Shown one piece after another: positions 1 to 9,533 of a DNA stretch of 64,000 nucleotides. The stretch is from Odontocerum albicorne (lineage: Eukaryota; Arthropoda; Insecta; Trichoptera; Odontoceridae): NCBI GenBank assembly GCA_949825065.1, contig OX463854.1, positions 17,299,226-17,363,225 of the forward strand. Reading direction: 5' to 3'. The notes under the pieces are model-generated. The model did no database searches and was not told the origin of the DNA. It saw only the letters and a list, made by a program, of their open reading frames with translations. The number at the start of each line of letters is the position of its first letter. Within the stretch, counting starts at the first letter, position 1. The position numbers and the translations under genes were made by a program.

Positions 1-250
1 ATTGAGTGTAAGGGTAAGAAGGCAGTGACTGCAGCTATTACACTAGGAACTTCTCCATATCTGCAAATGTTTATAAAAACATATTTGGTAAGAAAACCGC
101 AGAAAATTTACCAAGGGAAGACGAACTATTATATATCGAAACATTTGTAGATTTTCCGTCATGTGATAGTAACGCATTACTCTTTCTGTGGAGTGTAGTG
201 TATATAGTAAATTTTATGTTCATATATGTTTATAAATTTTGACTTCTCGA
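1..250 (+). repeat. R1 interspersed repeat, cut by window start
   Basis: This stretch aligns by eye with copies near 17010-17425, 38275-38541 and 40505-40870. Shared landmarks in order are gttgagtgtaagg, a gcagccat block, catatttggtaagaaaaccgc, accaagggaag and a tgtagatcttccgata block. No protein is evident. The upstream part of the family is missing because the window begins inside it. The family type is unknown; a sequence resembling an inverted tRNA B box occurs in its 5' part in other copies. Confidence 0.75.
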
Positions 251-470
251 AAAGGGTTGTCTTCAAGTGATATCTAAAGATGCACACACTTGGCCATCCA
301 TACACTTGGCACTGATGCAGACAAAGGGTTGTCTTCAAGTGATATCTAAAGATGCACACACTTGGCCATCCATACACTTGGCACTGATGCAGACAAAGGG
401 TTGTCTTCAAGTGATATCTAAAGATGCACACACTTGGCCATCCATACACTTGGCACTGATGCAGACAAAG
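251..470. repeat. 72-bp minisatellite, 3 copies (R1 3' end)
   Basis: Three near-identical 72-bp units start at 251, 323 and 395. Each begins aaagggttgtcttcaagtg. The same words occur once, as single copy, at the 3' end of R1 at about 17310 (ttgccttcaagtgctttctaaag) and 40850 (ttgacttcaagtgctttata), so the array is a tandem amplification of the R1 terminus. Because 72 is divisible by three, the array stays open in two frames; those frames are not genes. Confidence 0.9.
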
Positions 471-1000
471 ATCATTACAATTGAGATATTACTGGAGAAA
501 ACGAACATTATCAAAAATGTTGACAAAGATTATTACAATTGAAATCCTACTCATCAATTCATTGAATAAAATGCAAAAATAATTCATTGAATATAATTAA
601 AAAAGTTTGAGAAGGTTGAGTAAAATATTAAAATTTCTAAAATAGCAAATGCACTTCCACATAACGTCTCAAGTGAATTTTAGATTAAAGAATATTCCTA
701 AGTGCTTCTACGAGTATAGTTATATGTACTTTTACAAGTTCATTACATAGCGAGTTTTCTTGAATGGAATTGCCATTCAAAAACCGTTGGATTGAATAAA
801 TAACATACGCGAGTTCACTATTAGTATAAATTGGGCAAATATGTTGACAGAAATGTGTATATTCCTTGTATTTTTATCTATAAAGCTTTTTCAATTGAGG
901 TTCTGCTATTGTAGGGAAAATTTAGTGCAGCGCTTCTTAAAATGCTATCCGTTTCAACTTCTTGGGACCGAAAAGTAGTAATAAAATATTTTTATTACAT
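471..1000. other. No gene seen, AT-rich
   Basis: AT-rich sequence with a short imperfect repetition of the end of the neighbouring array (gacaaagat.attacaattga at about 463 and 523). No coding or structural signal recognised. One TACGAGTA word at 709. Confidence 0.6.
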
Positions 1001-1004
1001 TTTT

Positions 1005-1183
1005 GCATAGTGATAATTTCTTCCAACTAATCAGAAAGGTGTTTAAAAAAGTCTTCAGTGGAAACCACACTGAAATCCTTTTAAAAAAATCTATTTGCCA
1101 ACGGAAATCAAACCCGCTACATACGGACTGGATGCCACGTGTGTTACCAACTAGGTCGTGGAGGTCGTCATTGGTAATAAAGT
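1005..1183 (-). mobile_element. SINE1, tRNA-derived, minus strand
   Basis: Read on the minus strand, this has a tRNA-like head with an A-box-like CCTAGTTGGTAA (1151-1162) and a B-box-like GGTTTGATTTCC (1106-1117), then the SINE1 body in which a CCAGTCTGGTTTTCACTTAAG block is recognisable in degenerate form, and a tail resembling TTGGTTGGAAGAGATT. Box A and box B are the internal RNA polymerase III promoter of such elements. Confidence 0.75.
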
Positions 1184-1223
1184 AAATAAAATTACAATAT
1201 TCAAATATATTTTAATTCTTTTT

Positions 1224-1525
1224 GTTGTCCCATTCTATTCAACTGATACTACACAAATGTGTATTAATGGCAACCTTTACGTATGGACGTGAAGTTTGTA
1301 GTCCCATTCTATCAAATAGATAGTACACAAATATGTATTAATGGCAACCTTTACGTAAGGAAATGAAGTTTGTTGTCCCATTCTATTAAATAGATAGTAC
1401 ACAAATGTGTATGAATGGCAACCTTTACGTATGTAAGTGAAGTTTGTTGTCCCATTATATTAAATATATAGTACACAAATGTGTACTATATTACTGGCAA
1501 CCTTTACGCATGGAAGTGAAGTTTG
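1224..1525 (+). repeat. 74-bp minisatellite, 4 copies, inside LINE-A relic
   Basis: Units begin at about 1224, 1298, 1372 and 1446 (cccatt at 1229, 1303, 1377, 1451; exact 74-bp period). The last unit runs without a break into LINE-A coding sequence: its end, read in frame, gives ATFTHGSEVWTL, the counterpart of PTLMYGRETWTW at 61098-61133. The repeated unit therefore contains the DNA for this conserved RT-protein motif. Confidence 0.9.
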
Positions 1526-1900
1526 GACATTAAATAATAGTGATAGAAGCAGAATAAATGTAGTAGAAATGTGTGCGAAGAATATCTGTTATTAAAATGA
1601 ACGATAAAGTAAGCAATGACGGGATTTGGGATATCTGTTTATTACCGTCGAATTTTCTTGAATTAAGAAAGGGATGCTTTGAACATATCGATAAAATGAG
1701 TTTGGAAATTCTTATAAAATAAATATATACGTAGCGAATGAATGGCGTGCGAGAAAGAAGTAGGCCGAGAAAAGAGTGGTAGGATATAATTGAAAGCATT
1801 TTGACTGAGGAAAAGATAAAAAGCATGAGAAACAGAAGATCATGTATGATGAGATATATGAGCGTGGATGAAGCAAAAACTGTAAATGTGTCGAGCTCTA
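1500..1900 (+). pseudogene. LINE-A reverse transcriptase C-terminal relic
   Basis: Decayed C-terminal part of a non-LTR retrotransposon protein. Visible pieces include GSEVWTL followed by SRINVVEMC, then a FEHIDKMS segment (the GHxERM motif) and a KSMRNRRSCMMRYM segment; the last also appears in the relic at 57335-57600. Several stops and frame changes interrupt it. It is flanked and interrupted by two tandem arrays, both built from the element itself. Only the 3' part survives, as expected for 5'-truncated LINE insertions. Confidence 0.75.
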
Positions 1901-2096
1901 TCCTCTGCCTACCCCAAAAGGGATATGGCATGTAGGATCTGTCCTCTGCCTACCCCAAAAGGGATATGGCATGTACGATCTGTCCTCTGCCTACCTCAAA
2001 AGGGATATGGCATGTAGGATCTGTCCTCTGCCTACCCCAAAAGGAATATGGCATGTAGGATCTGTCCTCTGCCTACCCCAAAAGGGATACGATATA
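1901..2096 (+). repeat. 41-bp minisatellite, 5 copies, LINE-A 3' tail
   Basis: Units start at 1901, 1942, 1983, 2024 and 2065, each beginning tcctctgcctaccccaaaag. The same sequence occurs once at the 3' end of other LINE-A relics, for example 57555-57600 (cctctgcctaccccaaaaag) and 61525-61560. The array is thus an amplification of the retroelement's terminal sequence. Confidence 0.93.
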
Positions 2097-2099
2097 TAG

Positions 2100-4660
2100 G
2101 TATATTTATTTATTTTATTTTACATTTGCTACAGGTTTAAATCCAATTACATCAAGTAAAATGCAAATTATCAAGAATATAAATAAATTGATAAGTGTAA
2201 ACAATGGCACTCAAGTTTACTAAGGTGTTCAACACTCAATTTGTCTTCTGAAATATGGAAAAAATCAATATTAGAAAATTAATTCAACAAGGTCATTCCG
2301 TGTGCGAGTGGTGACGTCTCAGTTTATGAACACGGCCCCGAAAACGATTTGAAATACAATTCCCTCAGTATATTTGAAAAGAAATATTTATGCATATATA
2401 ATGAAGGAACGACCAACAAGGCAACAAATTTTCTTCAACGTTCTCACAAAGATCGTATAAGATTTTAAGAATCTAATATGAAGTTAGTTTTTTCGGTTTT
2501 GTGATTTCTCAATATTTCGATTACTTACTCCAAAATATTTCGTCTCGCCGAAAAACCTTTGTCATCGTTATATCAAAGAACAAATATATAGTATTCTTAT
2601 TTTTGGTTCGTCGCTATCAAGTATTTTATTTTAGAAAATATTTCTTATTCGGAACATTTGTCAGTAGCTAACACACCGGGAGTCCTGAAATAATTTCGTC
2701 TGTTTGTATATTATCCTGCCGCCTTATGCTGAAAACACTTTCATGTGCTCAAATATCAGAAATGTCTTGTTTCCATATTTTGGTTTTCTCTACCTCGTGC
2801 AGAGATAATAAACTTTTTTGATATTTAACATTTGAAGATTTTTATGACTTTTACACAAATTAAAAAAAAAACATTTTTCGGATGTGTCTTTTTGAGTTGG
2901 CTTGAATGATGATCGACATTTTTAAATTTTATTCTCAGGGTTATGTCAAAAAACATTAGCAAAAATGATAATTTGTTGTATTTTGACGACACTCGAAGAA
3001 TGATAGCTGTTACGTCTTTGAAACGTCGGCTGGAAACGTAACATAAGCCATCTCAATATGGTAACACTTCCGAAAAACATTTAAACTAGATTTATATCTC
3101 TGTTTCTCCCGTCTAGTTTCCTCTCAGCCAAAATTAACCATTTAATGATTAGCGGGTGCGGAGTAATTGTCGAATACGTTTTTAGTAATTAAAGTGTGGG
3201 GAATTTCCCCATAACTTAGTACAAGGGTCTATTATTATTTCAGTTTATCCTTCTTCGCCTTATACGTACTTACATTTACTCTTCATTTTCAGAATATTTA
3301 AGTAAACTTTATTCAGATGTGAACAACTCCGCCAATGCTGGTCTGAAGCTTGAATGAATGACATAAGTAAGGAGAGCTTACTCTTCTTAAAAATGACTTT
3401 ACCCCACAGATAAATGAAAACTTCGGACAAAAATAGACTTTTTGAAAAGACCTACCAATAAACAAGGACATGATTATGATACCGTAAGGGAAATTTTCCA
3501 CCAGAATATCACGTCATGGACTAAGAAGGATCAAGAAAGCCGAATTGATTGAAACAATCATTAGTAAAACGTCTGTCAAATAAAGAGCACAAATAAATAC
3601 CAAAGATCAATGAACGTCCAAATATACGAGTATATAGCGGGAAAACAGAAGTAGACAGAATACATTTTGGTGATGGTATTCGTCTTTATTAAATATACGA
3701 AGAGTATATATACAAAATAATTCCCTTCAGTTTCCTCAAACGATCATTCAAAGTAAATAAATACATCCATAATTTCCATAGTCAGATCTATGCTCCTGAA
3801 ATAAACAACCATTAGTGTGATAGTGAATACTTCGATAAAACAAATTGTATTCTTCAATTTACCAATGGTTTGTCACGGCTTTAGGCTTTCTCCAATTTTT
3901 AAAACAATATGTTATATATGAACGAAGAAATGGGGTTGACTTCATCCATAAAGATTGTAGAGAATGATTGTGATAAATAATTTTTTTGTTATACTCGTAG
4001 GCTATTTGGGGCAGGACCTCCTTTTGTTTATGATAAAAAAGAGTATGTATAGTACATACATGCACAGTGCTGGAAAACTCTGGCCCTAATTTTTTTCCTA
4101 CCAACAAAAAGTTGAAATATAAAGAGAATTTCTTAAAGATTTAAATATATTATTAGTATAAATGTTGAAAATACAATTCGCACCTATTTATTATAATATA
4201 TTTTTTAGTTGAGTAGATAAAAATACAATTTGTTTGTCCTCTTAGCACTAATACTTATTAAATTTTTCAAACTGTACCAGACGCCAGACCTCCAGATGAG
4301 GTACATACATTATGGTTTTAATCACTTCAGGAAAAGTGACTTTATATTTTTTATTAAACAACCTCCTCAAAACACAACAAAAAATAAATACATAGTGTGT
4401 TTTACTAAATCAATCCGAGAAATATATTTACTCTCTCCGCCTTAGGTAGATTCAAAACGACACACCTAAAAACTAATAAGATACATTTCTAACAAAAAGT
4501 TTGGATAAAAAAATCAAAATAATTAATGGAAAGAAGACATACGAGTATGTCTGTTTAACTTCTAAATAATTGTCGAAAAGTAAAGCCTCGTCTTAAGATC
4601 CGCATTATTTTTTTAGTAATGTAATATACTATATTCGTGCATTAATCCATAATCCTAATT
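2100..4660. other. No gene recognised, 2.5 kb
   Basis: AT-rich sequence without a recognised protein, RNA gene or repeat. Open frames up to about 80 codons exist (for example minus 3859-4107), but they lack recognisable motifs and have AT-driven composition, so I do not call them. TACGAGTA-type words lie at 3625, 3992 and 4540. Confidence 0.6.
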
Positions 4661-4664
4661 TATA

Positions 4665-5235
4665 TTACTTTTGACATATACATCATCACAAGGTTTTCTT
4701 TCTAAATATCATCTCATCATGTCTTTTTCTAGATAACGCAGATAAAATTTATATCCATAAACATCACCACAACGTTTATTTCTCTCGATACGAATGTAAA
4801 ACAGATTTCCAAATCCATTATCACAACTCTTCCTTATGAAGAGTGTGACGAGGTCTATGCACGTATCATCACAACGGTTCCTTTTCTAGATACGTATAGA
4901 AAACAATTCATCATACAAATAATTACAGGGATTCTTTTTCTAAACATATAGAGACTGCATATCTCCAGATACATCATAACAACTCTTTATTTTCTAGATA
5001 TACCTTTATAAATATCAAAACATTTCGTTTTCTAGGTACGCAGAGAAAACATCTCTATATACAATATATCGTTGGAATGTTTCATTTTCTAGGTATGCAG
5101 AAAAAACATCTCTATATATCTTATATCGTTGGAATGTTTCATTTTCTAGGTACGCAGAGAAAACATCTCTATATACAATATATCGTTGGAATGGTTCATT
5201 TTCTAGATACGCTGATAAAACAGATCTCTAAACTG
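4665..5235. repeat. ~57-bp minisatellite, degenerate then homogeneous
   Basis: From about 5025 the unit cattttctaggtacgcagag + aaaacatctctatatac + aatatatcgttggaatg repeats with a 57-bp period for three to four good copies. Upstream to about 4665 the same elements (catcatcacaa, tttctagatacg, aaaaca) recur in increasingly diverged form, suggesting roughly ten units in total with older copies on the left. No link to a mobile element was found. Confidence 0.8.
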
Positions 5236-5239
5236 CCCT

Positions 5240-6585
5240 TCTTGGGCGTAAAGTATTTCATCCGATCAGATTGTTCACAATTATTGTGACAATTTTACTT
5301 TTAGTCACGCGTTCCTAAAGTGTTCGAAGGTAAATACAGATTCATAAAGTTCAATATAAAAATACTGTTCAATATAAAAATACTGTCATCGCTTCTTCAA
5401 TATTAGTATTATGTACAATATCTAATTGTGTGTATTCTTCTATGTTCATATTGGCTGAGTAATATCAATGCGTAGAATTCGAATTAAATTAAATTTTATT
5501 CTTTGATACAAAAAAATATTTCATTTGAAGAAAAATTACAGCAATTGAAATGAATTCATGATTACTTACTTTCAGACTGCTTGTTGCGAGAAATACTTTT
5601 CACTAAAATATATTCAAGGAATTCAATTCAGAATAAAGATAAACAAGATAAAATTCAGTGAAATATTTCAGTTCTATTATGTATTAAAATAAAAAATAAT
5701 TTTATTTAAGACTTTGATACTTTTATATTTAATTTACGAAGCTTACTTTTATATTTTTTATATGAGTTTTTAAAGATATTAGTTTTTTTTTAAATATAAG
5801 CAAACCACCTCCACCAGAATGATTTGTGTTACCACTGTCAAAAAGTAAAAAATGCAATTGAAAGATGGTCATCATAATAATGAAATTGAAACAAAAATTT
5901 GGAAGAATTAGTTAATCATTATTTAAAAAAATACGATCGTTTGAATTATGTAGATAAAAAAAGTTATTAATAGGAATTATTTGAAATTAAAAGTTAATTT
6001 AAGCCATCGTGTATTTAATATATGGCAAGAACATAACTTCGATGGATATTTTTCTATACAGATTTTTTACTGGAATATTGTAACATAACATCCTGGTAAC
6101 CGTTGTCGTAAAAAAATAAATTCGTGTTAATTGTTGCCATAACTATTTTATTTCACTCACACACATAATATTTATCACGCCAGTTACACTCTTATGGGCG
6201 TCATTTTTGTTTTTACTACTTCCTTTATCATTGGGCTGTCAGCGGTCAATTTTTATATCTTTGATCACGAAACCCTAAATGGCTCACTTACAAGAGGTCA
6301 CAAAAAAGGTTAGTAACCAGTGTTACAGTTTTTTCCAGACTTATATAACAATCACAAGATAAAATGGAAATGAGATGGTTTAGATTCTAAACTCTTGTCT
6401 TTTGGTCTTCTAAACTTTTGAAGGCCAAAATACAGCTTTGAATTACGTAATGGTGAGTAGTCATCAATTAAAAAAAATTGCCTGCTTATAGTAACAATAA
6501 GAATTGATTGATATAAGTCAGATGGAACAACATTTTCATTACAAGTATTTCCATCACGTACAATGGATGAATGTGAACCACTGAA
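5240..6585. other. No gene recognised
   Basis: AT-rich sequence with a small direct duplication near 5346-5385 (ttcaatataaaaatactg twice). No coding, RNA or transposon signal recognised. Confidence 0.55.
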
Positions 6586-6587
6586 TA

Positions 6588-6695
6588 CTCCAGTGGTTCT
6601 TAACCCAAATATTTGTTCACTGGGGCCGAAGGCTATATTTATCTTGAACATATCCGCATCATCAATTAAAAAAAGGTTAAGGGTACCATACGAAG
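6588..6695 (+). mobile_element. SINE2 3' fragment
   Basis: Contains actccagtggttcttaaccc, a catcatcaatta block and gggtaccatac, the same order as the 3' half of the full-length SINE2 at 63163-63500 (actccagtggttcttagccc, catcatcaattt, atggtaccatac). The tRNA-like head is missing. Confidence 0.7.
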
Positions 6696-6699
6696 AAAG

Positions 6700-7018
6700 T
6701 CCTTAATTGAATTTATTCGCATTTAACCTTGCTAGGTTTTCAAGATGTGAAAATGTAGATGTGACACATAATATTGTATTAAAAGCATTTATAGCGAAAT
6801 TATTGTAATAAAAAAAATGAATGTATATAACTTTAAAGTAGCTGTTAAGGTATACGCTAAGGGTTTTCGTAGTAGACAAAATACCCAATAAAAATATCCC
6901 AACAAGTATTTAAAAGTAATTTATATCAAGATCAAAAAAAAAAGAATGGAATTCTTTTGGGTTTCTAATGAGAGATATTCTAACGTATTTAAAATATTGG
7001 ACATCTAATGAAAGGTAC
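6700..7018. other. No gene recognised
   Basis: AT-rich spacer between two SINE fragments; nothing recognised. Confidence 0.5.
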
Positions 7019-7019
7019 T

Positions 7020-7252
7020 GCGTTGTATTGTATTTTATTACAATTTCATTGTATACAGTACAACTTGGCGGGCTTATTGACATGTGGCAATTTCTTCCAG
7101 CCTACCAAAAGATATTAACGATACCTTAAGTGAACACCAAACTGGAATTCTTTTATTTTCAATAAAATCTGGGTTCCAATGGGAATCGAACCCGCACTCT
7201 CCGGGTTTGTATACAAGCGTCTTATCAACTAGGTCACGGAGGTAGTAATTTG
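7020..7252 (-). mobile_element. SINE1, nearly full length, minus strand
   Basis: On the minus strand: A box in ACCTAGTTGATAAGACGC, B box GGGTTCGATTCCC (7185-7197), then the body with CCAGTTTGGTGTTCACTTAAG-like sequence, AGGCTGGAAGAAATTGCCAC and the tail AATAAGCCCGCCAAGTTGTA ending in a gtactgtatacaat block. This copy defines the 3' end of the family, which helps explain the sequence on both sides of the jockey element at 9534-11398. Confidence 0.85.
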
Positions 7253-7254
7253 AA

Positions 7255-7912
7255 ATACTGTATTTGAAATTATCATTTATAGTTGTAATGACACTTCTGA
7301 CGATGGCCTCCATATATTAGTGGTTTTCAATATTTTTGAATATTAGTAGTTTTCAATATTTTAATGGCGCCCTTAATTTTGCATTTTGGCGCTCTTACTT
7401 TTGCGCATTTATTGTATTATACGGCGCAGTGATTTTAGAACAGCGCCTTAAAAAACCTTATCAAATAGTGAGATGAGTGAGTCTGTTGTTCACCACACAG
7501 TTTCTCAAATCTTAGAACTAGACACAGCCATTCTCATTTCCTGTTTCACGTCGAGTTATGAGCGATGTTTGGTTTTTATTACGGTTACTATCGAAAACTT
7601 AGTTTTGCAGAGGTACTCGTAAATCGTCGATAATAAAACCAGAATTCATGGAGCTTTAACACTCAGCCATGAATATCCATCCTTATAAAAAATTCGAACG
7701 GTTAGAGTAAGTTGTTGTTTTCTATCATTTTACTAGTTGATTAAAGATTTCTTGGAATTATATATATTTTAAAATGTTCCGTGACGCCCCTGGGAACTAA
7801 TTTATACGCCCCAAGCACACACTTGGAATTTTTTCGCCATATGCCATGATTGGTGAACTATACATTTTATATCTTTCATGTTGCTTTCTTCCATTTTAAT
7901 ATTCAAGTCTTC
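7255..7912. other. No gene recognised
   Basis: Sequence between a SINE1 and the mariner element. It contains ggcgc-rich short motifs (7365-7440) but no recognised gene. Confidence 0.5.
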
Positions 7913-7914
7913 TA

Positions 7915-9202
7915 TTGTGTGTACAAATAAGTCACCGCCGTTTGACAAAAGTTGGCGCCACCAGTAAGTTATGGTTAAAATTGTCAGATGTAAAATGTCA
8001 TTATCGTAAGGTTGGACATCTGTCAACAACATGACCTTGAAATATTAGTGAATTTTTATCAGTATAACATATTTTTTTGTGTTCGAAAATGTCAAGTTTT
8101 GAGCCGAATAAGCGTCATTTGCGGGAACTTTTGATTTACTTCTTCAATTTGAAGAAATCTGCAGCTGAGGCGCATCGATTGCTTGTAGAAGCATATGGTG
8201 AGGCTGCCTTAAGTGAGAGAAGTTGTCGTGAGTGGTTTCAAAAGTTTAAGAACGGTGAATTTGACATCGAAGACAAAGAACGTAGCGGAAGGCCGAAAGT
8301 GTACGAAGACGCGGAATTGGAAGTATTATTGGATCAAGATTCGTGCCAAACGCAAGAAGAACTTGCACTTACATTAGGAGTGACTCAACAAGCAATTTCA
8401 CATAGGTTGAAATCATTGGGAATGAATCAAAAACAAGGAAATTGGGTTCCATATGAACTGACACCGAGAAACGTTGAACGCCGATTTTCCACATGTGAAA
8501 TGCTGCTTGCCAGGCATAAACGAAAGGGTTTTCTGCACCGTATAGTCACTGGTGATGAAAAATGGATCCACTATGATAATCCAAAAAGGAAGAAATCATG
8601 GGGAACCCCTGGCCATGCTTCAACATCTACAGCTAAGCCAAATATTCCTGGAAAAAAACTCTTGTTGTGTATTTGGTGGGATCAGCTTGGTGTCGTGTAT
8701 TATGAGTTGCTCAAACCGAATGAAACCATTGCTGGGGCTGTCTACCGAGCACAATTGATGAGATTGAGTCGAGCACTCGAGGAAAAGCGCGCCCACTGCT
8801 ACTCCAGACACGACAAAATTATTCTCCTGCATGATAATGCTCGTCCACATGTTGCGGCGCCGGTCAAAACCTTTTTGGAAACAATCAATTGGGAAGTTTT
8901 ACCCCACCCGCTGTATTCACCAGACATTGCTCCTTCTGATTTTCACTTGTTTCGATCGATGACGCATGACCTGTCTGAGCAGCACTTCACATCATATGAA
9001 GATACCAAAAATTGGGTCGATTCGTGGATAGCCTCAAAAGATGAAGCATTCTTCCGACGCTGTATCCGTATGCTGCCAGAAAGATGGGAAAAGGTAGTGG
9101 CAAGCGATGGGCAATACTTCGAATAAAACATGAGGTTCCGTTCTTTCACAATAAATGCCCAATTTTTTATAAAAAATGGCGGAAACTTATTTGTACACCT
9201 AA
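7915..9202 (+). mobile_element. Mos1-like mariner transposon, full length
   Basis: A complete mariner of 1288 bp. The terminal inverted repeats are about 29 bp: the left begins ttgtgtgtacaaataagt (7915) and the right, reverse complemented, begins ttaggtgtacaaataagt (9202). Both ends are flanked by the dinucleotide TA (7913-7914 and 9203-9204), the target duplicated by mariner insertion. The length is close to that of Drosophila Mos1 (1286 bp, from memory). One uninterrupted transposase frame lies between the ends. Nothing in the element looks decayed, unlike almost every other mobile element in the window. Confidence 0.95.
8089..9126 (+). CDS. Mariner transposase (mauritiana/Mos1-type), intact
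   Basis: Cut-and-paste transposase acting in the nucleus on the element's own terminal repeats. The first ATG in frame, at 8089, gives 345 residues, the same length as Mos1 transposase. The N-terminal helix-turn-helix DNA-binding region spans about residues 1-110. The linker motif WVPYEL is at 119-124 (WVPHEL in Mos1). The catalytic triad is complete: D156 in VTGDEKW, D249 in LLHDNARPH and D284 in SPDIAPSD, with 34 residues between the last two (the D,D34D signature). YSPDIAP is at 276-282. The protein ends with WEKVVASDGQYFE and a stop. No stop or frameshift interrupts it. It lies alone between its terminal repeats. Substitutions such as H to Y in WVPHEL mean activity cannot be assumed. Confidence 0.95.
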   Translation: MSSFEPNKRHLRELLIYFFNLKKSAAEAHRLLVEAYGEAALSERSCREWFQKFKNGEFDIEDKERSGRPKVYEDAELEVLLDQDSCQTQEELALTLGVTQQAISHRLKSLGMNQKQGNWVPYELTPRNVERRFSTCEMLLARHKRKGFLHRIVTGDEKWIHYDNPKRKKSWGTPGHASTSTAKPNIPGKKLLLCIWWDQLGVVYYELLKPNETIAGAVYRAQLMRLSRALEEKRAHCYSRHDKIILLHDNARPHVAAPVKTFLETINWEVLPHPLYSPDIAPSDFHLFRSMTHDLSEQHFTSYEDTKNWVDSWIASKDEAFFRRCIRMLPERWEKVVASDGQYFE

Positions 9203-9355
9203 TAATATTTGAAAACAATTTTTTGTCTCGCGATGAAATCAGATCTCTTTTGAAATTTTGTATTTGAGTATATATTTTAAAGGGTTCCAGAAAAATAAAA
9301 CGCTTGATAAAAATATCACGCATAAGTGATATTTTAATGCCTGCAAAATAATAGT

Positions 9356-9533
9356 ATACGTAGCCTCGTTGGAAAATTACCTATTTGCCAGCCCGAGAGT
9401 CGCGGGCTGGATTTCCGGTGGAATCCATTTTTTTTAATGGTTCCAGACTGGTTTTCATTTAAGATCACCATGCCATCTTTTTGGTTGCTTAAAAGAGACT
9501 GGTACACGCCAATAAACCCACCAAATTGTAAAA
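9356..9533 (+). mobile_element. SINE1, split by a jockey-like LINE
   Basis: The head has gtagcctcgttgg (A-box region) and gctggatttcc (decayed B box). The body has ggttccagactggttttcat and the tail ctttttggttgcttaaaagag followed by aataaacccaccaaattgta. In intact copies this tail continues as ctgtatacaat; that continuation is found at 11399-11410, directly after the LINE. The simplest reading is a LINE insertion in the last few bases of this SINE. Confidence 0.75.

Noticed and set aside
177..542. Open frames of about 90 codons on both strands with a 24-residue repeat
   Set aside because: They result from a 72-bp minisatellite whose period is a multiple of three.
3313..3501. Minus frame or plus exon near ttcattttcag at 3280-3292
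   Set aside because: The acceptor-like site is not followed by a long open frame on the plus strand, and the minus peptide has no recognisable motif.
5077..5289. Frame with repeated MFHFLG-type peptide
   Set aside because: A 57-bp minisatellite (period divisible by three) explains the repetition.
8943..9323. 126-codon minus frame overlapping the mariner
   Set aside because: Antisense to the transposase with no motif of its own.
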